This document shows, piece after piece, positions 46,751 to 57,509 of a DNA stretch of 64,000 nt. Position 1 is the stretch's first letter; each line of letters begins with the position of its first letter. Origin of the DNA: Stromatinia cepivora (lineage: Eukaryota > Ascomycota > Leotiomycetes > Helotiales > Sclerotiniaceae); contig RCTD01000026.1 in NCBI GenBank assembly GCA_014898415.1, positions 434,001 through 498,000 on the forward strand, read 5' to 3'. Under the pieces are notes generated by a model that was given only the letters and a program-made list of their open reading frames with translations, was not told the DNA's origin and searched no databases. The translations under genes were made by a program, and so were the position numbers.

Positions 46751-48917
46751 AAAAGAACATCAGGGGATAAACGATGGTGAGGGGTTAATGAAATATTGAA
46801 ACTTATGGCTACTTACAAGTGTTTGAGTGATGTCGAGATCATTCAAGATCAGGGTCAAGATCGTGGGAAGCAACTCTTAAATAAGACATGAACAGAACTC
46901 GAAAACTGGACTTGCTTGATTCCATACACCTTACCTGATTGAGAATTTGGACACGCGAAGTCTTGTGAGTAAGGCTAATACGTGAATCGACAAGGTGAAT
47001 AATCAATGGAAATTACGTGCGTTTTCACGAACCGTTTAAATAAAGGGTTGTTGTTTCATGTTGTTGATTTGGAAGTGGGTAAGGTGTGCGGCCAGACTAG
47101 CGAGATTCAGGGGTTCTCGTCTGATCTCAGTGAAGGTGATGTCAATAGTTCTCATATAGCTGTCGTAGATTGATGAGTGATATCATTTAGAGAAGGACGA
47201 TGAGGCCAGGTATAAATATGCGCATTTATGATTTGTAAAGAGGTACGAGGGATTAAGATTGGTAGACCTAAAGGAGGAAAATGGAAGAAGGAAGATAAAG
47301 GCGGGTGAAGGTAAGATGATCAGATAGTATTTGTAATGATGGACCGAGTATTACAAGATTAAAGTTTGGAAAAAGTATCAATGAATCACTGTGTATTAAT
47401 CACCAAGTTCTGAGAAAGCTCATATCAGCTGAGAGTTGTCATGGATTGTATAAATCTTGATTTAAGTGAATTTTTATCCCCGGTGCTTTTGTCGTGGTGG
47501 GAGGAACTTTCCGCATCTCCATGATGTAAAATAATACTTTATTCATAAATTCATCAATACACATCTATGTTTGGGTGATTTGCTGATGTAGGATCGATAG
47601 ATCACCTGGGCTCATGACTGTGAAGCGTAGTTGAGAAGTGTAGTTAATGAACTGAGGAACAGGAAAAGAAGATGGCAAGTATTATTTATGTAGGTGATGG
47701 TCAATTGTGGGGATTTATTTGAGGCTGCAATGTTCTAAGCCTGCTCTGATATTATTCTTTTTTGTGGTGTCATCACCCCTGATCTGCAAGGAAGGACAAG
47801 TATCTTCATGATGTTTGTTTTCAAATGAGTTATTTACACTGCATTATATGACTAAGAAAGAAAGATACCAGTGGGCGGTTCCTAATAGATACTCTGTAGC
47901 TTGGCAACAAACCTGCTGTGAGAAATGGGACTATCCTAACATAACTTCCAGTTATATTTCAGCTATTGATTTTGATCTTGGACGGAAAACTTAAACAAAA
48001 TGAGGAGACCTTTTCTATCAGAAGATTTTTTTTTGGATGTTGATGAAAGGAAATGAATACAAATTCATACATGGATAATTTCAAGGAGCAAGGTGTAGGG
48101 GGAGCATTTCAACTTCGGATGCTGTATCCCTTTTTTGATTTTGTAGATAGGATAATGGTTGAAAATGTCAGATTTTGAAAAGTTTTCAATGTGTGTTAAG
48201 GGCTTTAAGCAAAGCTCTATAACGAGACAGGATTTCAACTAGCCAAGTCTGTTCCCGGGTCAAATTTACCAGGTCTTGGTTGTCGGGATCATTTGGCCGA
48301 GCTTGCTCATTATCGATTCCTCTATGCCCTGCAACAGCGGATTATCTGCCTCGATGTAGTTGTGGAAATCTGTGATGAGAAATTCGCATGATAGCTTTAC
48401 GCCGCCCGCCATGGTTGAGCGTCGTTTATGCCCATCTTTCGAGACTGTTTCTTCCATTCCAGACAGTATAGAGAGTGGTGAGAGGTTTGCAGTATAGCGA
48501 AAACGGAACGTTTTATTAGCACTTGATGTTGCATGGGTGGGTGATAGGAGGGTCCACCCAGCAACTGGTCCGTTTTAGTCTGTTGATGCTCTGGATATTG
48601 GCGGGAACCAGCGGAGATCGCTATCATGGGATGTTTTGGGGGTGCCGTTGCAGCCCAACTTACGTCCAAACGCGAGGAAAGGGCACGAATCGACTGGCAT
48701 CAGATGGAAATTTCCAACTTTGTACTGACTTCAAGTCGATTGATTGACTCAAATAGAATACCTTCACCTCGTACACAGCATGGTTCAACAAGGTTTTGGT
48801 AACTTTCGTGTGGGATTTTGAAATTAGATCTGGGATGGTTCTCTTTACTAGAGGTAGTGACAACAAAAGACACCCCCTTGTAGCAAAATGAAAATTCTCA
48901 GTAGGGTATCTAACCAT
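46751..48917. other. 2.2-kb region without a supported gene
   Basis: Minus-strand open frames at 48266-48457, 48397-48669 and 48660-48917 overlap in different frames and may include an exon, but no splice model or motif joins them. Confidence 0.45.
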
Positions 48918-50450
48918 TTATCTCTTCTTTGCCTTTCCCTGTAAAATCGTCGCAGATTGTTTCTTCGCAGGATGCTTCTTCGATACACCGTGAGGTTTCG
49001 CGGAGCTCTTGGTTGTCGCATTGCTCGCAGCTTTCCGTTCTGGCTTTGATCGGACTACGTCCTTTGAGCCATCCGAAGGTGGAGTAAGCAGCTCTATCCG
49101 CTTGCTTCTGCGGAGACTCATATGGCCAAGCGAAGGTGAGGGCTCCGGTTCTGCTGCATCTACACCGGAGGGCGATAGCGAGCTATTGTGGGCTTCCTTT
49201 TGTGAGATCTTCAGTCGCTGTTGAGGCTTCTTTCTCTTTGCAGCGGCTTTTGAGACCCTCGATGGATAGGCTGGACCGAGAAATGCATTTGCTGGCTGAT
49301 TATCTTTAAGAAAGAGTTTTCTTTCGCTTGGCAGCAATACTTGCCCCGTTTTAGAAAGCGGAACCTGTTTATCTGAACTGGGGGGAGGCGAAGTCAATAG
49401 AAAGGAAGAGCGCCCAGCGTTGTTATTCTCTGATCTATCAGAATCAATGTCTGCACATCGTGCTTGTTGAGATGAATTTAAAGCGCTAGCCACCTCGTGA
49501 TGATTTGGTTGAGGAGGAAAAATAGGCTTAAAAATGCGTATAGCAGATGCTTCTCCTACTTCATCGGGACGTTTCCCATGTGAGTTCGCTGGAACAGGAG
49601 CAGAATCCTCGGGGCTTTCCTTCTCAAGAGGCTCTTCATGCTTCCACGACATCCCAGGCAGTACACCCCATCTTTTGTTCCAGATCCCTCGGCTAGTCCA
49701 AGTGTTTTTGACATTCTCGTACGCCCTTGTATTGATATCGGTGATATCGGTAACATTCGTACCTTCTTTGTTCTCGGTTTGTTGGATTTTTTCACGCATC
49801 TTCGATATCTGATAAACGAATTGATAATATGGACGTGAAGCTTCACGTTGGCGCTTCTGTATAACTCGTTGCTCCGCAATCTGTTGTTTTGTGCGATGAA
49901 TTTTTGGCAGCTTCGGTTTCTGCTGTGGGTTTGGAAAAAGGGGAGGTTTGGAGGGCTCTGCTTCCGACTCAGTCTGTGACTCGGACTCAAGCGGTTCTTC
50001 GTGCTTCCATCGCCCAAAAGCGAACTTGTTCCACTTGCTGCTCCAGATGCCTTGCTCGACCCAGCACTTCGTGACAATTTCTCGGGCCTCTTCCATGAAG
50101 ACTCTATCTCCAGGATTTATCTTTATCGACCTATAACGCGGGTCGTTATTCCAAATCCGTCTCCTCTCTTCTTTCACCTGAGCAGCGAATTGTTTGTGCG
50201 GTTCTGAAGCCTCGCGCTCCTCTGCCAGCTTATTTCGTCGTTCCTGCCGGGCTCGTTGCTCCTCGCTGGGATCACTAGGACTCTGAGATCGAGTCGTTGT
50301 ACCCGATCGGTCTGATGCATATACTGGCAAAGGACCGTCAAATCTTTTTCTCTCACGATCAAGTCGCTGCGGATCTCTCTCGAATTCTAATAGAGCTCTC
50401 TGAGCCCTAGCCAATCCATCCCCATGGATTGTATCAGTAAAGCCAGCCAT
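48918..50450 (-). CDS. hypothetical protein with two WKHEEPLE repeat domains
   Basis: An intronless 510-residue frame from MAGFTDTIHGDGLARAQRA. It carries an internal duplication. Copy 1 (about residues 79-155) runs REASEPHKQFAAQVKEERRR, then CWVEQGIWSSKWNKFAFGRW and KHEEPLESES. Copy 2 (about 205-282) runs REASRPYYQFVYQISKMREK, then TWTSRGIWNKRWGVLPGMSW and KHEEPLEKES. The shared core is [CT]W...GIW..[KR]W......WKHEEPLE. The C-terminal 200 residues are Lys/Ser/Pro-rich with SLRRSKRIELLTPP and end GKAKKR, giving several basic patches like nuclear or chromatin proteins. No known domain is recognised. It lies divergent from the FHA-kinase gene with 855 bp between starts. Confidence 0.75.
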   Translation of the reverse strand: MAGFTDTIHGDGLARAQRALLEFERDPQRLDRERKRFDGPLPVYASDRSGTTTRSQSPSDPSEEQRARQERRNKLAEEREASEPHKQFAAQVKEERRRIWNNDPRYRSIKINPGDRVFMEEAREIVTKCWVEQGIWSSKWNKFAFGRWKHEEPLESESQTESEAEPSKPPLFPNPQQKPKLPKIHRTKQQIAEQRVIQKRQREASRPYYQFVYQISKMREKIQQTENKEGTNVTDITDINTRAYENVKNTWTSRGIWNKRWGVLPGMSWKHEEPLEKESPEDSAPVPANSHGKRPDEVGEASAIRIFKPIFPPQPNHHEVASALNSSQQARCADIDSDRSENNNAGRSSFLLTSPPPSSDKQVPLSKTGQVLLPSERKLFLKDNQPANAFLGPAYPSRVSKAAAKRKKPQQRLKISQKEAHNSSLSPSGVDAAEPEPSPSLGHMSLRRSKRIELLTPPSDGSKDVVRSKPERKAASNATTKSSAKPHGVSKKHPAKKQSATILQGKAKKR

Positions 50451-51305
50451 AGGTTATTATCGTTTGCCAGTCGACTCAGGATTCTGATGTGGAGGGAAGG
50501 TTTGGTGAAAGATTTACTGTGAGAGAAGAGAAGAGTTTCGAAAGTCGTTGATGAGAAAGGCCTTGTTTTTGGTGATGTGATGGATTTGTCGTCTTTATTC
50601 GATGATTAACGCCGGGAGCTTGGAGTAATTAAATGGATTCCTGAGTGCAGAGTACAAGGGGGTTGCAAAGGTTAAATTGATGGGGCGGGTGGGCACAGAC
50701 TCACAGTTCGCCCCTGTGAGTAGTAAAACCTCAGCAAAATTATCGAGTGGATTCAATATATTTGATATATCATTTCCCAATATATAAAAATCAGAATATG
50801 TATTAAGATATACAATTAAAACAATTAAAATCATCGATTTTTGGGGTGTAAGCAGACTGTGAGTCAGTCAGCTCATAATGAGTCAGCTCATACGGATAAT
50901 AAGCCGATGAAATGAAATTCTATTTGTTCTTATTGACAGCGGTACACAACCATTAAATGCATTGGGCGGGAAGGGTTGTACCGTCTGATAAATAGATCAT
51001 TTGTTGAGAAATCAAAAGGAATCTAAAAAGGTATCTAATTGGCCGCAAGTACCCAACAAGCCATCGACTGCGAGATAACATTGCAGGAATCAATAATTGG
51101 CTGTCTGTTCTTTACTGTCAAACCCGTTATAGAAATCTATATTATTGGTAGGTACAGGGCTTGCTAAAACTGTGAACGCCAGGCAAATCAGCGTGCGGGA
51201 CAATTATTCCCTTCTAAAACCCCTTTACTTCATCTCCTAGCTTTTATCCATCTTCAATCTTCATCCCTATTTCAGTATTTTTTCTCATTTTATCACCACT
51301 ACACT
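50451..51305. promoter_or_regulatory. divergent promoter region
   Basis: Lies between the starts of the WKHEEPLE protein (-) and the FHA-kinase (+). An AT-rich patch is at 50750-50830. A pyrimidine-rich stretch precedes the kinase start. No specific site can be named. Confidence 0.5.
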
Positions 51306-52989
51306 ATGTCTCGTCTTCATCATCCTCTTGCCTTGTTCTCCCTTCGTCCCTGCCGTGGAAACGAGCGAGCTAAGCGTACTATCGCTCATCCAAACAATCA
51401 TCACCACGTTTCAAAAATGCCTAATGATGCAGAAGCTCTTGATATCGGTTTTCATATTCGCGGCAAGTCATCCACAACTCTTGCAACACTGGGGCGAGGT
51501 CCTGAGGCCGACATCTACGTGGAAGGGGCCAGTATTGCAAGGGTGCAATGCTCTTTCGAAATAGACTTAGATACCAAGGTTGTTATGTTTTTCGACAGGT
51601 CGCACAATTGCACTACTCAAATTTCTGGTGAAAATGCGACACCATTTGAGTATGAGCGTGTTCGAAAAGTCCTCGTCCGGGAGGACCTTAATACTGTAAT
51701 TGGAATGGGTGGGGCACGGTGTGATCTCGTTGTATTCGAATTAGAATGGCATCAAGATCCTACAGAAATGGCGGAGACGATTAAGAAGTACGAAGCTTTC
51801 ACCTATGGTCTAGTGGAGAACCCGCGCCTCGCCCGAACTGTGGATGAAGCGCCAACCGACCTGCCATCTCGAATGGAAACCAGACCCCATACTCCAGGAC
51901 CTCGACAATTGAAGATAAGATATGTGAAGGAGGGACCTGCTCTTGGATCCGGGATGTTTGGAACTGTACACAAAGTCATCGATGTGGACTCGGGGAAGTT
52001 TATGGCTCTTAAGATAATAGAGCACCGGGTATCAAAGCAACAACCATTGTACAATGTTCTAAAGCGTGAAGTTGAGGCTCTTGCTGGGCTGGGTCACGTA
52101 AGCAAGCCTTCTTCAACCTGTTATATGAAACTTATATGAGTGCTAGCCACATATCGTCAATTACATCGCGTCACAAGGCTGGGACGAGCCATACCTTGAA
52201 ATATTTATGGGGTTAGAGGAAGGGAGCTTGAACTCATTGATCGAGAGCGGAGTGGATGTATCTGAAGTGGCGAACTCCGTCTTCCCGCAAATGCTAGAGG
52301 CGCTTGACTTTATTGCATGCAAGGGCATTGTTCATCGAGATGTGAAGCCAGATAACATTCTCTTCATCTCGCAGCCTGAGGGTCAATATCAATTCCACCT
52401 AGGAGATTTTGGACTCTGCAATCGTATTGCCGATGCCAAAACGTTTGCTGGTACCAGTATTTACATGGCCCCTGAGATGCTTCACGGAGGGGCTCAAACA
52501 CACAAAGTAGACGTTTGGTCACTCTTTGTTACAATGCTTTGGATATTGGATGCAGGAGGGTTTCGTCAGAAGTGCAGTGAGTTTAGGCATGTTTCAGAGG
52601 TACAGAGAGTGGTTTCATTTATTGCCTCTAACCACGGTCCGATTTCAAGCATTCAAGAAATGGCAATCATCAACTCGGTAGAACGTGCATCCGCAGCACA
52701 GATGCTTGTCAAGCACTTCCATGGAGCAGGACTTAGCACTCCACGGAATCGGGTCCCGGCTCTCATCATCAGTCCTTCTACCAGCATTGCTACTGCCAAA
52801 GCTCCGCTCTCAGTTCCCCTCAACAAGAAATCTCGAATTCCGCAAAGGAGACCGGAAAAATTGCGAATGCATGGGAATATATTTGGGAACTCTCGGCACA
52901 AAAATCCTCATAAGTCTCGTCAAGTCAAACCTGCTTCCCAGCTACCAGAAATCTTTCCAAAACCCACGGATCAAGAGTTGGATTTTTAG
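51306..52989 (+). CDS. FHA domain-containing Ser/Thr protein kinase
   Basis: Two exons (51306-52097 and 52147-52989, 49-bp intron) give 544 residues. The next Met at 51417, MPNDAEALDIGF, is an equally likely start, because the first 37 residues are Arg/His-rich and variable. FHA-like domain at about 50-150: TLGRGPEADIYVEG (GR motif), SIARVQCSFE, RSHNCTTQ. Kinase domain at about 205-430: GSGMFGTVHKV, ALKII (ATP Lys), LKREVEAL, GIVHRDVKPDN, LGDFGLCN, AGTSIYMAPEM, KVDVWSLF and ERASAAQML. All catalytic residues are present. The C-terminal 110 residues are Pro/Lys-rich (KKSRIPQRRPEK). FHA-kinase order is that of Rad53/Chk2/Dun1 checkpoint kinases, but the FHA is divergent, and similar short FHA-kinases are common as lineage-specific paralogues in Leotiomycetes; the role is unknown. 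Confidence 0.88.
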
Positions 52990-55496
52990 CAAATACAGTA
53001 CTAAATTGTTCTCTTTATAACTATACATGCTACTTGAAAGATATTGCGTACCACAGTTAGCTTACACATCCGGCCATTTCAATACAGTACATAGCTTGGC
53101 CATCCAAAACTCTTTGCAGCGAGTCGTAATACCCATTGCCACGAGATCTTTTGAGTGTATATCAATATCCCCTGTTCAGAAAGACGAGGCAGAGGTATTT
53201 CTATATTGAACTGTCTGTGTTTAGCCTACGGAGTATGGATGTATTTGGGGATAAGTTCCAGCCGCATGCTAGTGCGAAGCAGAAGTTGTGGATGGATGGG
53301 CAGGAGGGTATTGGTGGGAGTTAAATGGGTATGAGGGCGAATAGTCGAGTGGACAGAAGGAGAGAAAGATGGGTGTTGCTGTATTTTAACTCATTTTCCT
53401 GGATTTGTGTCATTTTGGGAACACATTTATCCTACCAAGGCTCTATCTTCACTAGATCTTCGACTATCTGCTTCTCTATAGGAATTAAACTATCGTGTGT
53501 TTCCTTCTACTCGTATTCGACGATTTTATATGTATTGCTCAACTGATTTGAAGAACAGCTTCAAAGTTTTTAATGAGGAGATTAAGAGCACGAAAAACTA
53601 ACTGCTCGGGGTGATCAAAAAAAAGGAGAAATTTTATAGGTAAAATAGAAAAAGGAAATAGTTTGAGCGAAAGAACAACTAATTTAAATTTGATTTTAGA
53701 AGATAATAACTACAAATTACCCTTCAGAATACTTCGATAGCGAATATATTAAATCGGAACATATTTATTCAGCTCATCGTTCCATATTGATAAGACCTGC
53801 GCCGGATTGTCCTCACTAGCAGCACATGTACCACGCACGCGAACCCTTGGGTTTTGATTGCTTGCTTACTTTGTCATGATCTACCTTTCGTCGATTTAGA
53901 GGTGGACCTTCCTCTGTTCGTGGTTTACGAGGCATTTGCTCGCCTGAACTAACGTAGACCTTCAATGCTAGGCACAACTTGTCATTTTACATCTTGTTGG
54001 AGTGATAATCCTGGGGTAAAAATTCTGTAGCGTTAGGTGTTCTTTTGGATCTCCATGAATCTTGTCAGTACGCTTTGATCATGAATCACTATATATATGT
54101 TCGAAATTGAAAAAATATCACAAGATGACAGCGACGTCTTTGAAGTTACCTTATATCCCTCAGCTACTACACCTCCACCGCCGTGTCTTCGTAGCCTTCT
54201 CTACAGCTCAAACGAACCCTCACCCTCTGATCCTGGAATTCTGCCCCACAGCATCCATTTGTATAGATAACCCAAAAGTTTCCCCGCCCCAACAAATCAG
54301 CATAAAACATCTTTGATGATCTAACGGTTATTTATATAATATATAGATTATATTTAAAGAAGATTATTTTGTCACTTTTCGAAACTTTGTAAATAGAAAT
54401 TTGAATGTTTGACAATTGTTTATATAAATATTATATTTATATTGTATTCACAAGAACTAAGTTGTTTATATCTATTTCAGAATATCGAAAAACGATAGAA
54501 TATCAAGAAGAACTGAATTCTATTATTCTTCGAAGAGCGAATCAGCTTTAATCCATAGTTAAATATTTTTTGCCCACAATTAGATATTCTTTATATCGAA
54601 TTAAGAAAGCAAGATTTGGTAAAGAGGTATTTGTATTTATAATTAAACGATTTTTTATATCGAACTGAAAAAATCAGATCATTTGTATCCACAGCTAGGT
54701 ATTTTCTTATATCGAAGTAAGAAAACTAATTGTATATAATCGTTTATATCTATAATGATATGTTTTTTATATTATATATTACGATGGTAATAGAAATTTA
54801 TTAGTTACTAATCAATATCTTATATATACTACCAAAAAGAATATTATATTTCATTTTTATATTAATTATAGAATGATAAACTATAAAAAGATTTATATTT
54901 AAATGAAATGTAATGTACTTTTGATTATACGAATAGAAAAAGAAAAGATAATAGATAATATAATTGATTAATGAAAGCTATTAAAATTATATTAATGATT
55001 TTTCAAAAATGTTAATGATTGAATAATATATTAAAAATATCTTATATAATTATTTGTATATAATCTATTAGTTTAAATCTTTGATTACAATTGTAATCGA
55101 TTTTTAGAAAGCAAAAACTTATAAAATCCTTATTTAATCGAATAATATTCTTAGCTCTATATTTCTATCCTTTTTCTTATTGTAAAGCTTTCGAAGTGTA
55201 AAACTCAAATTGAAATAACTATTAATTACAATATTTCCATCGCTTCAAATATATTTAATCAATCAGATACCCGAAATTTAAATAATTGATTTTGAATATG
55301 ATTGACTGAAGTATACCACCGTGACATTCTTCTACTCAGACTATGACTGTATAGCTGGATAGTTATTAATATATAAACAACCGTAACTCTTCAATTATAT
55401 TATTTATTAACACTTCAATATTACTGATTATACACTAAATATCATAGTGGATTATATAATCTCAGCGTATAATAAAAGTACTATATTGTTACGAGG
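52990..55496. other. gene island to AT-rich block transition; no gene seen
   Basis: Up to about 54300 the composition is mixed, with short unsupported frames (for example 53325-53546 and 54062-54316). Beyond that the sequence is strongly AT-rich, with stops in every frame. Confidence 0.5.
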
Positions 55497-55809
55497 GTAG
55501 CCGTCTAGATCACGTGGAAGTGCTCTAGGCTCTCGAAGTAGGTTTATAACTAGGCGTCAAGCAGGGACTTAAGTAATGACAATAATGATATGCTATTCGT
55601 AACTAATAGTAGAGTATACTAAATGATTGATCTTGAACACAAAGTTTTATACAAAGGAAATCCATTTTGATGATATAGATTTTCATGCTATTCGTCCCTT
55701 TGGTCCCTTTGGTCCCTTTGGTCCCTTTGGTCAAGAGATTGAAGGGATCTAAGGGACCACGTGACTTTATAATTGGTCACATGATATGAGGCCCAAAGCC
55801 GTCGTAACA
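55497..55809. mobile_element. solo LTR (or LTR-like element) with TATAT target duplication
   Basis: The element begins TGTTACGAGGG and ends CCGTCGTAACA, forming 11-bp inverted ends with one mismatch, the TG..CA form of LTRs. TATAT precedes it (55492-55496) and follows it (55810-55814), a perfect 5-bp target duplication. It is 313 bp and clearly less AT-rich than its surroundings, with a 9-bp tandem repeat inside. No internal retrotransposon sequence adjoins it, so it is a solo LTR or a small non-autonomous unit. The direction is unknown. Confidence 0.85.
55695..55730. repeat. 9-bp tandem repeat, four perfect copies
   Basis: TCCCTTTGG occurs four times in a row inside the solo LTR. Confidence 0.95.
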
Positions 55810-56436
55810 TATATAAACTCAAGTAACTAAGAAAACGCTTTACTATTTTGGGAAAATAATGACTCGTGAATTAGAGTTCGGACTTTTTAAATTCCGATAC
55901 TTTTTCAACCTCCTCCCTACTATATCTTCAAATTCAAAATCATTATATTATTTAAATTTGCATCAAATAACTCTATCTTTACAATTATAAATACTTCAGA
56001 ACTTTATAATATCGTTTATATATTTCTTTTTATTTAAATTTATTAAAAATAAATCAATTACTAATGAATATAATCGTATTATAGATCACGTATTTGAAGA
56101 TAATAAATCTTATAATTGAGAAGTAGTGACTCAGAGACTATAATGAAATAAGCAAATATCAAGTTACAATAGTAAAAGTTGAATAGTATAATGATATTAT
56201 ATATAATATCAGAATATAGATTCTTAATCTTTTTATATATCTCTTTCGAATTCTTTCATATATCAATGTTTTATTCTTATTCGTCAATTTGAATAAAGAT
56301 TCATTATTTAAATTATCTTGATTAAGATTATAAAGATTCTTTATTTCGAATGATTCTGATATTCGATTAATTTAGGTTTCTTTATTCGAATATCTATGAA
56401 TTCGTAGAGTTCGAATTCGTATTCGTATATTGATTG

Positions 56437-56660
56437 ATTAGATTGATTTGATTGATTAGATCAATTTGATCAATTTAGTCAATTAGATTGATTTAATTAA
56501 TCAAATTGATCAAATCGATTTAATTGATCAAGATGATCTAGTTGATCTTATTTATTATATTGATTTTATTATTCAGAATAAATATAATATATATATCTAA
56601 ATTGATTAAATTTATTTGATCAATTTGATCTAATCGGTCTAATTGATCACATTGATTATA
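56437..56660. repeat. degenerate TTGATCAA-rich repeat array
   Basis: About 220 bp are made of variants of a 9-10 bp unit such as GATTGATTT, AATTGATCA and GATCAATTT. The core TTGATCAA is self-complementary. Similar stretches recur at about 57620-57740 and 57870-57915. Confidence 0.7.
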
Positions 56661-57227
56661 TTATTCTTATTATCCGAAATGAGTATATTCTATACATATA
56701 TAAATATATATATAAATAGATTTTTATATTGTAAAGTGAATAATAAGAGTTATTTATTATTATTAAATAATAATAAATACTATTCTCGAAATTAAAAAAC
56801 GTATTGATAAATTCATCGTTTATTAAGCCAGATTAATATTTAACTTTCAAAATATATTTTAGATCTAAAACAAATTAGAAATTATAATATTATTAATCAA
56901 AATACTTTGTAAATAATTTATTATTATAATTAAAACTTATTAATAATCGCGAAAAAACAAAGATTATTTTTATTTATATAAATTGATTTATAATTATTAT
57001 ATCTATTATTCTAATAAACTTAATCTCTTTAAATAATTCATCTTTAATAATAAAGATTATATATAATTAAAATTATTAATATTATAATTTAATAAATATT
57101 ATTTTAAATATCTCAAAATATTAATTGAAAAAAGAAATCAATATTTTTTAAAAAAATATCTCTTTATAATAAAATAATAATATTTCAATAAATTTAAAGA
57201 AATTTTATATTTTCTTTATATTCTTTA

Positions 57228-57509
57228 TGTGACGCACAAGAGCCGTAGTAGAGCTGAATAAACAGGGTCAATTATATTCTTTAGAATCTATAACTGAAGA
57301 ACTATAACTCGTAAAGAACGACTAGATATATATACACAAATACTCATTTGTGGGCTACAAAATTGTATGTATACATTATTAGAATTACTATTTTACTATA
57401 CTAAATCGTATAATTCGTAATGTATATATACGGATGATCAGCTTATAAATTGGTATAGGAGATAAAAGGTATCACATAATTAGCCTCCTATAGTTTACGA
57501 TTCATAATA
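57228..57509 (-). repeat. 3' LTR of minus-strand Ty3/gypsy element
   Basis: Read on the minus strand, this 282-bp segment corresponds from its first base to the LTR at 63847 (TGTCACGAATCGTG appearing here as TATTATGAATCGTA) and ends ACGGCTCTTGTGCGTCACA. Directly upstream on the minus strand stand the conserved gypsy coding end TTCGAGGGCGAGCTTTTCCG and a purine tract GAAGAGAGGGG, the expected polypurine primer before a 3' LTR. Differences from the other copy are almost all transitions. Confidence 0.8.
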
